This document shows, piece after piece, positions 8,135 through 15,697 of a stretch of 64,000 nt of DNA. Below the pieces are notes generated by a model, which was given only the letters and a program-made list of their open reading frames with translations, ran no database searches and was not told the origin of the DNA. Origin of the DNA: Streptomyces lienomycini (GTDB lineage: Bacteria > Actinomycetota > Actinomycetes > Streptomycetales > Streptomycetaceae); assembly GCF_027947595.1 (NCBI RefSeq), contig NZ_CP116257.1, positions 5,702,001 to 5,766,000 on the forward strand, given 5' to 3'. Each line of letters begins with the position of its first letter. Position 1 is the first letter of the stretch. The translations under genes were made by a program, and so were the position numbers.

Positions 8135-9048
8135 GGACCCCGCCCGCCCTGCTCATCGCCGGACACGGCACCCGGGACGAGGCCGGAGCCGAGGCGTTCC
8201 GCGACTTCGTGCGCGAGCTGGGCCGACGCCACCCCGAACTGCCCGTCGCGGGCGGCTTCATCGAGCTGTCCCCGCCGCCGCTGGGCGACGCGGTCGCCGA
8301 ACTGGTGGAGCGCGGTGTGCGCCGGTTCGCCGCGGTGCCGCTGATGCTGGTGTCGGCCGGGCATGCCAAGGGCGACATACCGGCGGCGCTGTCCCGCGAG
8401 CGGGAGCGCCACCCCGGCATCACGTACACCTACGGACGCCCGCTGGGCCCGCACCCGGCGCTGCTGCGGGTGCTGGAGCGGCGTCTGGCGGCGGCGGTCG
8501 ATCCGGCCTGGGACCCGGCGGAGGTGACCGTGCTGCTGGTCGGGCGCGGGTCGACGGATCCGGACGCCAACGCCGAGGTGTTCAAGGCGGCGCGGCTGAT
8601 GTGGGAGGGGCGCGGGTACGCGGCCGTGGAGACGGCGTTCGTGTCGCTGGCGCAGCCGGACGTGCCAGGCGGTCTGGAGCGGTGCGTGCGGCTGGGCGCC
8701 CGGCGGGTGGTCGTGCTGCCGTACTTCCTGTTCACCGGGATCCTTCCGGACCGGGTCCGGCACCAGACCGAGGAGTGGGCGGCCGCGCACCCGGAGACCG
8801 AGGTGCGGTCGGCGGACGTCATCGGCCCCGAGCCGGAGCTGCTCGACCTGGTGTGGGAGCGGTACGAGGAGGCCGTCGGCGGCGACCTGCGGATGAACTG
8901 CGACAGCTGCGTGTACCGGATCGCGCTGCCGGGGTTCGAGGACAAGGTGGGGCTGCCGCAGCAGCCGCACTTCCACCCCGACGACGACGGCGACCACCAC
9001 CACGGGCACCATCACGGGCATGGACACGCACACTCCCCCGCCCGCTGA
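8131..9048 (+). CDS. cbiX: Sirohydrochlorin/cobalt chelatase, long CbiX type
   Basis: The 305-residue protein has two CbiX repeats: the N-terminal one starts IAGHGTRDEAG and carries a second metal-ligand histidine in VSAGHAKGD; the C-terminal one starts LLVGRGSTDPDAN. It should insert cobalt (or another metal) into a tetrapyrrole without ATP. The C terminus carries MNCDSC, fitting the MxCxxC iron-sulfur motif described for long CbiX, and a His/Asp-rich tail (DDDGDHHHGHHHGHGHAH) that probably buffers metal. GTG 8131 overlaps the cobJ stop. The last 29 bases overlap cobC, and they encode the end of the His-rich tail. Confidence 0.9.
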   Translation: MRTPPALLIAGHGTRDEAGAEAFRDFVRELGRRHPELPVAGGFIELSPPPLGDAVAELVERGVRRFAAVPLMLVSAGHAKGDIPAALSRERERHPGITYTYGRPLGPHPALLRVLERRLAAAVDPAWDPAEVTVLLVGRGSTDPDANAEVFKAARLMWEGRGYAAVETAFVSLAQPDVPGGLERCVRLGARRVVVLPYFLFTGILPDRVRHQTEEWAAAHPETEVRSADVIGPEPELLDLVWERYEEAVGGDLRMNCDSCVYRIALPGFEDKVGLPQQPHFHPDDDGDHHHGHHHGHGHAHSPAR

Positions 9049-10114
9049 GGCCCAGGGGCCGCACGCCGAGCCGCGGGGACCCGATCTGCGACACCACGGG
9101 GACGCCGAGGTGCGCGACGACGGTTCGGCGCTGGTGGACCTCGCGGTGAACGTCCGCGCGGACACTCCCCCGGCCTGGCTGCGCGAGCACGTCGCCGCCT
9201 CGCTCGGCTCGCTCGCCGCCTACCCGGACGGGCGGGCCGCGCGGGCGGCGGTGGCGGCGCGGCACGGGCTGCCGGTGGAACGGGTGCTGCTCACGGCGGG
9301 CGCGGCGGAGGCGTTCGTGCTGCTGGCGCGGGCGCTGAAGGTACGCCGGCCGGTCGTGGTGCACCCGCAGTTCACCGAGCCGGAGGCGGCGCTGCGGGAC
9401 GCGGGGCACACGGTCGACCGGGTGCTGCTGCGGGAGGCGGACGGTTTCCGGCTCGACCCGGCGGCCGTGCCCCGGGACGCCGACCTGGTGGTGGTCGGCA
9501 ACCCGACGAACCCGACCTCGGTGCTGCACCCGGCGGGCGTACTCGCGTCGCTGGCCCGGCCGGGGCGGACGCTGGTCGTGGACGAGGCGTTCATGGACGC
9601 GGTGCCGGGTGAGCGGGAGGCGCTGGCCGGGCGGACGGACGTGCCCGGCCTGGTCGTCCTGCGCAGCCTCACCAAGACGTGGGGGCTGGCGGGGCTGCGC
9701 ATCGGGTACGTCCTGGCGGACCCGGGGACGATCGGTGAACTGGAGCGCGCCCAGCCGCTGTGGCCGGTGTCCACGCCCGCGCTGGCGGCCGCCGAGGCGT
9801 GCGTGGCGCCGCGGGCGCTGGCGGAGGCCGCCCACGCCGCCCACCGCGTCGCCGCCGACCGGGACCGTCTCGTCGCCGGGCTGGCGGGCTTCGCCGACGC
9901 CGGGCTCCGGGTCGTCGCACCGGCCGAGGGTCCCTTCGTCCTGCTCCGCGTTCCGGACGGCGCCGCCGTACGGCACCGGTTGCGCGGCCTCGGGTACGCG
10001 GTGCGGCGCGGGGACACGTTCCCGGGGCTGGGCGCGGACTGGCTGCGCCTGGCGGTGCGGGACCGGGCGACGACGGACGGCTTCCTGCGGGCGCTGGAGC
10101 GGGCGGTGCGGTGA
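9020..10114 (+). CDS. cobC: CobC-like PLP-dependent aminotransferase/decarboxylase (threonine-phosphate decarboxylase type)
   Basis: This 364-residue protein is a fold-type I PLP enzyme. It shows VVVGNPTNPTSV (cofactor-binding Asn), VVDEAFMDAVPGE, and SLTKTWGLAGLRIGY, whose lysine should hold PLP. In cobalamin clusters such proteins make the aminopropanol phosphate used for the nucleotide loop. It begins inside cbiX with a 29-base overlap and a weak ribosome-binding site, so translation is probably coupled. Closely related histidinol-phosphate aminotransferases share the fold; the cluster context decides the call. Confidence 0.82.
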   Translation: MDTHTPPPAEAQGPHAEPRGPDLRHHGDAEVRDDGSALVDLAVNVRADTPPAWLREHVAASLGSLAAYPDGRAARAAVAARHGLPVERVLLTAGAAEAFVLLARALKVRRPVVVHPQFTEPEAALRDAGHTVDRVLLREADGFRLDPAAVPRDADLVVVGNPTNPTSVLHPAGVLASLARPGRTLVVDEAFMDAVPGEREALAGRTDVPGLVVLRSLTKTWGLAGLRIGYVLADPGTIGELERAQPLWPVSTPALAAAEACVAPRALAEAAHAAHRVAADRDRLVAGLAGFADAGLRVVAPAEGPFVLLRVPDGAAVRHRLRGLGYAVRRGDTFPGLGADWLRLAVRDRATTDGFLRALERAVR

Positions 10115-10639
10115 CGGAACCGGCCGCCCGACCAGGCGGCCTGGCGGCCTGAGGGCGCGGGTCCCCCCGGCCGCCCTCGGCCGCTCCCCGTCCGGGCGGT
10201 TCCTCCTCCGCACGGCTCCCTCTCCGGCCGCCACCGTCTCCGGACGGCTCCCTCCCCGGCCGACACCGTCTCCGGACGGCTTCCCGTCCGGGCGGTCCCC
10301 CTCGCTCCCCCTCCGCACGGCCTCCCCTCCGCACGGCTCATCCTCCGCACGGCTCCCCATCCGCACGGCTCATCCTCCGCACGGCTCCCCATCCGTACGG
10401 CTCCGCCTCCGGACGGCTCCCTCCGGCCGACACCGTCTCCGGACGGCTTCCCGTCCGGGCGGTCCCCCTCGCTCCCCTCCGGACGGCTTCCCGTCCGGAA
10501 ACTCTGCCTCCAGCCGGCCCCCTCCAGCCCCCTCGGCCGCGCTCCCCCTCCGGGCGGCTGCCTCCAATCGGCATCCCGCCCGGCTGGCTCTCTCCGGCAG
10601 GCTCCCCGTCCGGAAACTCCCCTCCGGCCGGCTGCCCCG
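10115..10639. repeat. Non-coding field of degenerate TCCGnnCGG repeats
   Basis: This 525-base gap between cobC and a convergent gene is built of short units around TCCGGACGG, TCCGCACGG and GTCCGGGCGG, separated by CTCCCC spacers. It contains an exact 55-base direct duplication (10256-10310 and 10423-10477) and a 32-base tandem unit (10338-10369 and 10370-10401, one mismatch in the part compared). Open frames in it on both strands are Pro/Arg/Ser or Gly/Arg low-complexity products, which I do not accept as genes. The many palindromic cores could form transcription-terminating structure. Confidence 0.7.
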
Positions 10640-11596
10640 TCAGCCTCGCCTGCGGCGGGTCAGGAGCAGTGCCCCGCCGCCCGCCAGGACCAGGGCCGCG
10701 GCACCGGCCGCGAGGTACGGGGTCGACGAGCTGCCGCCGGTCTCGGCCAGGTCGGTCCCGGTGCGGGCACCCTGGGCCTTCACGTCGGCCGCGGGTCCGG
10801 CGGCGGGTTCGGCATCCTGGTCGGCCGGGGGCGCGTCGGCCTTCGCCGGGGGCTGCCCGGCCTCGTCCGCGGGGGCGGCCGGGGACTCGCACGTCGCCCC
10901 GGCCAGGGTCACGGTGCCCTCGACCTCGGCGACGTTCAGGTCGAGGGGGTTGACGGAGACCTTGAGTTCGAGCGCCGTCGCGGCGGCCGTGCGGGAGGTG
11001 GTCTTCTCCTTCGAGAGGTCGAGCCGCACCTCGCCGACGCCGGGCACCTTCACGTCCGTCGTCCCGCCGGTGGTGAGCGTGACCTTCTTGCCGAGGACCG
11101 TCACCGGGCCCAGCAGGTTGGCGTCGGCGACGGGCTGCTTCCCCGCCTCGCAGGTCGCCGTGGAGGTGACCTCCTGGACCTCGATCACCGACAGCAGCGG
11201 CAGCCCGGGAACGTGGAGCCGGGCGCGGGCCAGCGTGGTCGAGCCCTCGCTCCTCTCGGCGGTGGCCGTCGCCTTCGCCTCGGCGACGTCGGCGCGCAGG
11301 ACGCTGAAGGGCTTCCCGCCGTCGACGCCGTCCAGCCGGGCGGTGAGCGCGGTCTTCTCGGCGCTCTCGGGTGCCTGCACCTCGTTGAGGGTGACCGCGA
11401 GCGGGACGTTCACGGTCTTGTTGAGCAGGGAGACGTCGAGCCCGGTACGCAGGACGGTGGCGCTCGCACGGCCGTGGTCGCCGGTCGCGTGGGCCGAGCC
11501 CGCGCCGGCCAGCGTCGCGGGGCCCGCGGCCAGTGCCGTGGCCGCCGCGACGGTGGCGAGACGGCGTGCGGGCATGCGGAAGGTGTTGCCGTTCAA
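10640..11596 (-). CDS. Secreted cell-wall protein with LAETG sorting signal
   Basis: The protein starts with a basic n-region, a hydrophobic stretch (LATVAAATALAAGPATLAGA) and an AHA-type signal peptidase site. A mature beta-rich region of about 190 residues with two cysteines follows, then a Pro/Ala/Asp-rich wall-spanning stretch, then LAETG, a hydrophobic helix and RRRRG at the end. This is a sortase substrate with the LAXTG motif used by Streptomyces class E sortases, so it should be anchored covalently to peptidoglycan. TTG 11596 has GGGGG upstream; ATG 11575 is an alternative start with no visible ribosome-binding site. Function of the mature domain is unknown to me. It stands alone between cobC and an amidohydrolase gene. 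Confidence 0.82.
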   Translation of the reverse strand: MNGNTFRMPARRLATVAAATALAAGPATLAGAGSAHATGDHGRASATVLRTGLDVSLLNKTVNVPLAVTLNEVQAPESAEKTALTARLDGVDGGKPFSVLRADVAEAKATATAERSEGSTTLARARLHVPGLPLLSVIEVQEVTSTATCEAGKQPVADANLLGPVTVLGKKVTLTTGGTTDVKVPGVGEVRLDLSKEKTTSRTAAATALELKVSVNPLDLNVAEVEGTVTLAGATCESPAAPADEAGQPPAKADAPPADQDAEPAAGPAADVKAQGARTGTDLAETGGSSSTPYLAAGAAALVLAGGGALLLTRRRRG

Positions 11597-11782
11597 GGTG
11601 GTGGGACCCCCAGTGAGACATGCGTGCGGGGCACGCATGAGCGATGTGCTCGGGACCCGCACAGAATGTCCCCGCACCCGCCGAACCGTCAGCGAACCCG
11701 GGGCACTTCACCCCTTCGTGAGGTTTTGGCGAACCCTTTCGATTCCTCTCGCACGGACGTTCCCCGACGTCACTCCTGTCGG

Positions 11783-12874
11783 CTAACCGACGACCCGTCC
11801 GTTCAGCACCACCCGGCGCGGAGCGCCGAGCACGCGCACGTCCGCGCGCGGGTCCTCGTCGTACACCACCAGGTCCGCGGGCGCCCCCTCGTCCAGGCCG
11901 GGACGGCCGAGCCAGCGCCGGGCGGCCCAGGTCGTCGCGGCGAGGGCCTCGACGGGCGGGATGCCCGCGGTGACCAGCTCCGCGACCTCGGCCCCGGCGA
12001 GCCCGTGCGCCAGGGCGCCGCCCGCGTCCGTGCCGACGAAGACGGGGACACCCGCGTCGTAGGCGTCCCGAACGGTGTCGTAGCGGCGTTCGTGGAGCCG
12101 GCGCATGTGGGCGGACCAGCGCGGGAACCGGGTCTCGCCACCGGCGGCCAGCGTGGGGAAGGTGGCGATGTTGACGAGGGTGGGCACGATGGCGACGCCG
12201 CGTTCGGCGAAGAGCGGGATCGTGTCGTCCGTGAGCCCCGTGGCGTGCTCGACGCAGTCGATCCCGGCCTCGACCAGGTCGCGCAGGGAGTCCTCGGCGA
12301 AGCAGTGCGCGGTGACGCGGGCGCCGAGGCGGTGGGCCTCCGCGATGGCCTTCTCGACGGCGCCGCGCGGCCAGCAGGCCGACAGGTCGCCTAGGTCGCG
12401 GTCGATCCAGTCGCCGACGAGTTTCACCCAGCCGTCGCCGCGCCGGGCCTCCTGGGCGACGTACGCGACGAGGTCCTCGGGCTCGATCTCCCAGGCGTAG
12501 TTGCGGATGTAGCGGCGGGTGCGGGCGATGTGCCGGCCGGCCCGGATGATCTTCGGGAGGTCCTCGCGGTCGTCGATCCAGCGGGTGTCGGAGGGCGAGC
12601 CCGCGTCGCGGACGAGGAGGGTGCCCGCCTCCCGGTCGGTCAGCGCCTGCTTCTCGGCGACGTCCTCGGGGACGGCCCCGTGCTGGTCCAGGCCGACGTG
12701 GCAGTGCGCGTCGACCAGGCCGGGCAGCGCCCACCCCTCGACGGTGCGGACGTCGGCGGCGCCCGCGGGGCGGTCGTACGAGATCCGGCCGTCGACCACC
12801 CACAACTCGTCCCGGACCTCCTCCGGCCCGACGAGCACCCGTCCCCTCACGTGCAGCACCGCGCGATCGCTCAT
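11783..12874 (-). CDS. Amidohydrolase-family protein
   Basis: The 363-residue protein has the metal-dependent hydrolase signature GLVDAHCHVGL (the HxH metal pair), further histidines in RVTAHCFAED and CVEHATGL, and the catalytic aspartate in VGTDAGGALAHG. It is a cytoplasmic TIM-barrel hydrolase of the imidazolonepropionase/prolidase-like branch acting on an unknown cyclic amide or similar bond. I chose ATG 12874 (MSDRAV); the frame is open to 12931 but that part is basic and unlike the family. The ends of the barrel are complete. Neighbours do not suggest a pathway. Confidence 0.82.
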   Translation of the reverse strand: MSDRAVLHVRGRVLVGPEEVRDELWVVDGRISYDRPAGAADVRTVEGWALPGLVDAHCHVGLDQHGAVPEDVAEKQALTDREAGTLLVRDAGSPSDTRWIDDREDLPKIIRAGRHIARTRRYIRNYAWEIEPEDLVAYVAQEARRGDGWVKLVGDWIDRDLGDLSACWPRGAVEKAIAEAHRLGARVTAHCFAEDSLRDLVEAGIDCVEHATGLTDDTIPLFAERGVAIVPTLVNIATFPTLAAGGETRFPRWSAHMRRLHERRYDTVRDAYDAGVPVFVGTDAGGALAHGLAGAEVAELVTAGIPPVEALAATTWAARRWLGRPGLDEGAPADLVVYDEDPRADVRVLGAPRRVVLNGRVVG

Positions 12875-12917
12875 GCCCCGCACCCTAGACCGGGGCCCGG
12901 GGCTCTTCGCGGCCCGG

Positions 12918-13424
12918 TCACCGGCCGTCACCGCGGGCCGCGGCGCGGGCCTGCCGCTCGGTCGCGAACCCGGCCGCCACGGCGCCGCCGACGGCGGTGA
13001 GCGCCAGGACCGCGACGCCGGGGTTGAGGTAGCCGGGGATGTCGGCGGACGCGTAGCCGTCGCCGTCGAGGGTCTCGCAGCGGAAGCCGAAGGGCAGGTA
13101 GGAGGCGGAATGGCCGACGACCGTCCCGGACAGCTCCGGGGACACCCCGGCGCGGCAGGGCAGCGGGGGCGAGGAGCCCGCGCCGCCGTCCTCGGCCTGC
13201 ATGACCGCGAGCCCGACGCACAGCGCGCCCCAGAGGTACAGCAGGACGGCGGCGCCGCCGGCGGCCCCGGCGAGGATCCGGAAGGGCGCCCCCGGTCCGC
13301 GCGGCCCGGCGACGGCCGCCGCCGGGACCGCCGCGACGGGGCGGCGGGGGTAGGTGCCGGCGCCCCGGCGCAGGACGACGGCCGTCACCAGCGCGACGAG
13401 GACGAGCAGCAGCAGAGCGGGCAC
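12918..13424 (-). CDS. Small membrane protein of unknown function
   Basis: From GTG 13424 the protein has 168 residues: a first membrane helix (ALLLLVLVALVTAVVL), an Arg/Pro-rich cytoplasmic loop, a second helix (LAGAAGGAAVLLYLWGALCVGLAVM), an outer loop of about 50 residues with two cysteines (LPCRAG and FRCETLDGD) that may pair, and a third helix near the C terminus (VAVLALTAVGGAVAAGF). No family is recognised. The frame is open further upstream, but that part runs through the promoter region of the divergent aminotransferase gene. Confidence 0.65.
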   Translation of the reverse strand: MPALLLLVLVALVTAVVLRRGAGTYPRRPVAAVPAAAVAGPRGPGAPFRILAGAAGGAAVLLYLWGALCVGLAVMQAEDGGAGSSPPLPCRAGVSPELSGTVVGHSASYLPFGFRCETLDGDGYASADIPGYLNPGVAVLALTAVGGAVAAGFATERQARAAARGDGR

Positions 13425-13602
13425 GGGCGCAAGTCCATCAGTCCGGCACCCACCCGGCTGTGGCGGAAGCCACAATTCCGGGCGTGGGGGTGTCGCAACG
13501 GAAGCCCTCCGGCGCGAGTGACGGCGGGGGCCGTGGTTACTCTCGACTCCATACGCGACGTACCCGCGCCGCGCACCTGCCGTTACTGAAGAGAGCACCG
13601 CC

Positions 13603-14730
13603 GTGACCCATCCCTTCCTGGATCTCGCCCCGCTGAGCGCCGGCCGTTTCGCCGCGATCGAGGACCGGGTCGCGCGTCTGCTGGGCACCGCGCAGGACGT
13701 GGTGGTCATGCAGGGCGAGGCGCTGCTGCCGCTGGAGGGCGCGATCCGCGCCGCCGCAGGTCCGGGCACCGTCGCGCTGAACATCGTCACGGGGCCCTAC
13801 GGGCAGACCTTCGGGAACTGGCTGCGGGACTGCGGCGCGACCGTGCACGACCTCGCCGTGCCGTTCCACGCGGCCGTCTCCGCCGAGCAGGTCCGCCGGG
13901 CGTTCGCCGAGCACCCGGAGATCGACTTCGTGTCGCTGGTGCACGCCGAGGCGGCGACCGGCAACACCAACCCGGTCGCGGAGGTCGGCGAGGTGGTGCG
14001 GGCGCACGGCGCGCTGTTCTACCTGGACGCGGTGGCCTCCGTGGGCGCGGAGCCGGTGCTGCCGGACGCGTGGGGCGTGGACCTGTGCGTGATCGGCGCG
14101 CAGAAGGCGATGGGCGGCCCGGCCGGGGTGTCGGCGGTGTCGGTGAGCGAGCGGGCGTGGGCGCGGATGGCGGCGAACCCGAACGCCCCGCGCCGGTCGT
14201 ACCTGTCGCTCCTCGACTGGAAGGAGCGCTGGATCGACGGCGGGCGCAAGGCGCTGCCGCACGCGCCGGCGCAGTTGGAGATGCTCGCGCTTCAGGCGTG
14301 CGTGGAGCGCTTCGAGGCGGAGGGCGCCGGCACGGTGATGGCGCGGCACGCGTCGGCCGCGGCGGCGACCCGGGCGGGCGCGCTCGCGCTGGGCGGCCTG
14401 GAGCCGTACGTGTACGAGGCGAGGGACGCGGCGCCGGTCGCGACGACGCTGCGGACGCCGTCGGACGTCGACGCGTCCGCGCTGGTGGCCCGGGCCCTGG
14501 AGTCCGACCCGGCGCTGCCGCTGGCGGCGGGCGGGGGCGCGCTGGCGGGCGAGATGATCCGGGTCAACCACTACGGTCCGGACGCGACGCGCGGGGCGGT
14601 GCAGGGCTGCCTGGCGGCACTGGGTGCCGCGCTGGCCGAGCGGGGGCTGAAGGCCGACCTGGAGGCCGCTCGGCGGGCCGTCGAGGAGGCGTGGGAGCGG
14701 CCGGCCGGCACCGGCCTTTCGGAAGGATGA
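13603..14730 (+). CDS. Class V PLP-dependent aminotransferase
   Basis: The 375-residue protein resembles the alanine-glyoxylate/serine-pyruvate aminotransferase family. It has HAEAATGNTNPV, LDAVASVGAEPV, and GAQKAMGGPAG, in which Lys168 should bind PLP. GTG 13603 is preceded by GAAGAGAG. The role is unknown; it lies upstream of the ectoine genes on the same strand but is separated from them by a 329-base AT-rich gap, so I do not assign it to ectoine synthesis. Confidence 0.82.
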   Translation: MTHPFLDLAPLSAGRFAAIEDRVARLLGTAQDVVVMQGEALLPLEGAIRAAAGPGTVALNIVTGPYGQTFGNWLRDCGATVHDLAVPFHAAVSAEQVRRAFAEHPEIDFVSLVHAEAATGNTNPVAEVGEVVRAHGALFYLDAVASVGAEPVLPDAWGVDLCVIGAQKAMGGPAGVSAVSVSERAWARMAANPNAPRRSYLSLLDWKERWIDGGRKALPHAPAQLEMLALQACVERFEAEGAGTVMARHASAAAATRAGALALGGLEPYVYEARDAAPVATTLRTPSDVDASALVARALESDPALPLAAGGGALAGEMIRVNHYGPDATRGAVQGCLAALGAALAERGLKADLEAARRAVEEAWERPAGTGLSEG

Positions 14731-15059
14731 ATTCGAGGGAATTCCCGAAGCTCACACAAGCAGAATTTAGGAATTCCACTCAGCGCAGCTTCCCGTATTC
14801 TTCTGCCCGCTTTCCCCGGACCTAAACACAAAGATTTCACGAGTCCCGATCTTCACATTTCGGACACGTCTCGCACGGGTTACGCGATTGTGACCCGATC
14901 CACATGCTGCCCGTTTTGCGGCATGTATCCCGCACAAAACCTCTCATAACGCCGCCGTCTCGCGCGGCAGCACGCGCCCGCGTGATAACACATGGGGCGT
15001 CCATTCGTAACCCCATCCGGCGATGCAATTTCGAATTTCCCTGGGTAAATTCAATTTGC
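14731..15059 (+). promoter_or_regulatory. AT-rich control region of the ectoine operon
   Basis: The 329 bases between the aminotransferase gene and ectA hold no gene and are clearly richer in A and T than anything nearby. Two perfect GGAATTCC palindromes occur (14738-14745, extendable to GGGAATTCCC, and 14770-14777). Directly before the ectA ATG an imperfect inverted repeat is present: left arm 15025-15040 (GCAATTTCGAATTTCC), right arm 15045-15059 (GTAAATTCAATTTGC), with a 4-base centre. No Shine-Dalgarno sequence precedes ectA. I read the region as the osmotically controlled promoter; the exact -10 and -35 elements cannot be fixed by eye. Confidence 0.6.
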
Positions 15060-15572
15060 ATGACTGCCGCGCAAGCAGACCTGCAAATCGATCGTCCGAG
15101 AGTGGCCGACGGGGCCGCCCTGTGGCGGATAGCGAGGGATTCCGAGGTCCTCGACCTGAACTCGTCCTACAGCTATCTGCTCTGGTGCCGGGACTTCGCC
15201 GCCACGTCGGCCGTCGCCCGCGACGAGCGCGGTGAGCCGGTCGGCTTCGTCACCGGATACGTACGTCCGGACCGTCCGGACACCCTGCTCGTGTGGCAGG
15301 TGGCGGTGGACGCGGCGTACCGCGGGCGCCGGCTCGCCGCCTCCCTGCTCGACGGGCTGGCCGAGCGGACCGTCGCGGAACGCGGTCTGACCACGCTGGA
15401 GACCACCATCTCCCCCGACAACACGGCCTCCCAGCGGCTGTTCACCTCGTTCGCCGAGCGTCGTGGCGCCCGGCTGGAGCGCGAGGTGCTGTTCGACACG
15501 GACGTGTTCCCCGACGGTCCGCACGAGCCCGAGGTCCTCTACCGCATAGGTCCCCTGACCGCAACCGGCTGA
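15060..15572 (+). CDS. ectA: L-2,4-diaminobutyrate N-acetyltransferase
   Basis: This 170-residue GNAT-fold enzyme acetylates the gamma-amino group of diaminobutyrate with acetyl-CoA, the second step of ectoine synthesis. The family motifs are visible: LDLNSSYSYLLWCRDFAATS, then VWQVAVDAAYRGRRLAASL (acetyl-CoA pyrophosphate loop), then TISPDNTASQRLFTSFA. ATG 15060 fits the family N terminus; the frame is open to 14904 through AT-rich DNA, which I treat as leader. There is no clear ribosome-binding site, so leaderless or structured initiation is possible. It is followed by ectB after 125 bases. Confidence 0.95.
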   Translation: MTAAQADLQIDRPRVADGAALWRIARDSEVLDLNSSYSYLLWCRDFAATSAVARDERGEPVGFVTGYVRPDRPDTLLVWQVAVDAAYRGRRLAASLLDGLAERTVAERGLTTLETTISPDNTASQRLFTSFAERRGARLEREVLFDTDVFPDGPHEPEVLYRIGPLTATG

Positions 15573-15574
15573 CC

Positions 15575-15590
15575 GGCCGTCCGGACGGCC
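15575..15590 (+). terminator. Perfect palindrome after ectA
   Basis: GGCCGTCCGGACGGCC is a perfect 16-base palindrome three bases after the ectA stop, in the 125-base ectA-ectB gap. As RNA it could form a short hairpin that attenuates transcription or protects the ectA message end; it could also be a protein-binding site. Confidence 0.4.
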
Positions 15591-15697
15591 CGGCACCCCG
15601 TGCCAGTCCGGCCCCAGAGACTTCCCGCGGACCGCACCGGTCCCCGGATCCGTACGACCTTCCTCTCCCACCCTCACCCCACGAGGAGCGATTCGTC

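Noticed and set aside
10166..10640. Protein genes in the repeat field after cobC
   Set aside because: Frames on both strands give Ser/Pro/Arg or Gly/Arg repeats without a start signal, and they change with each repeat unit.
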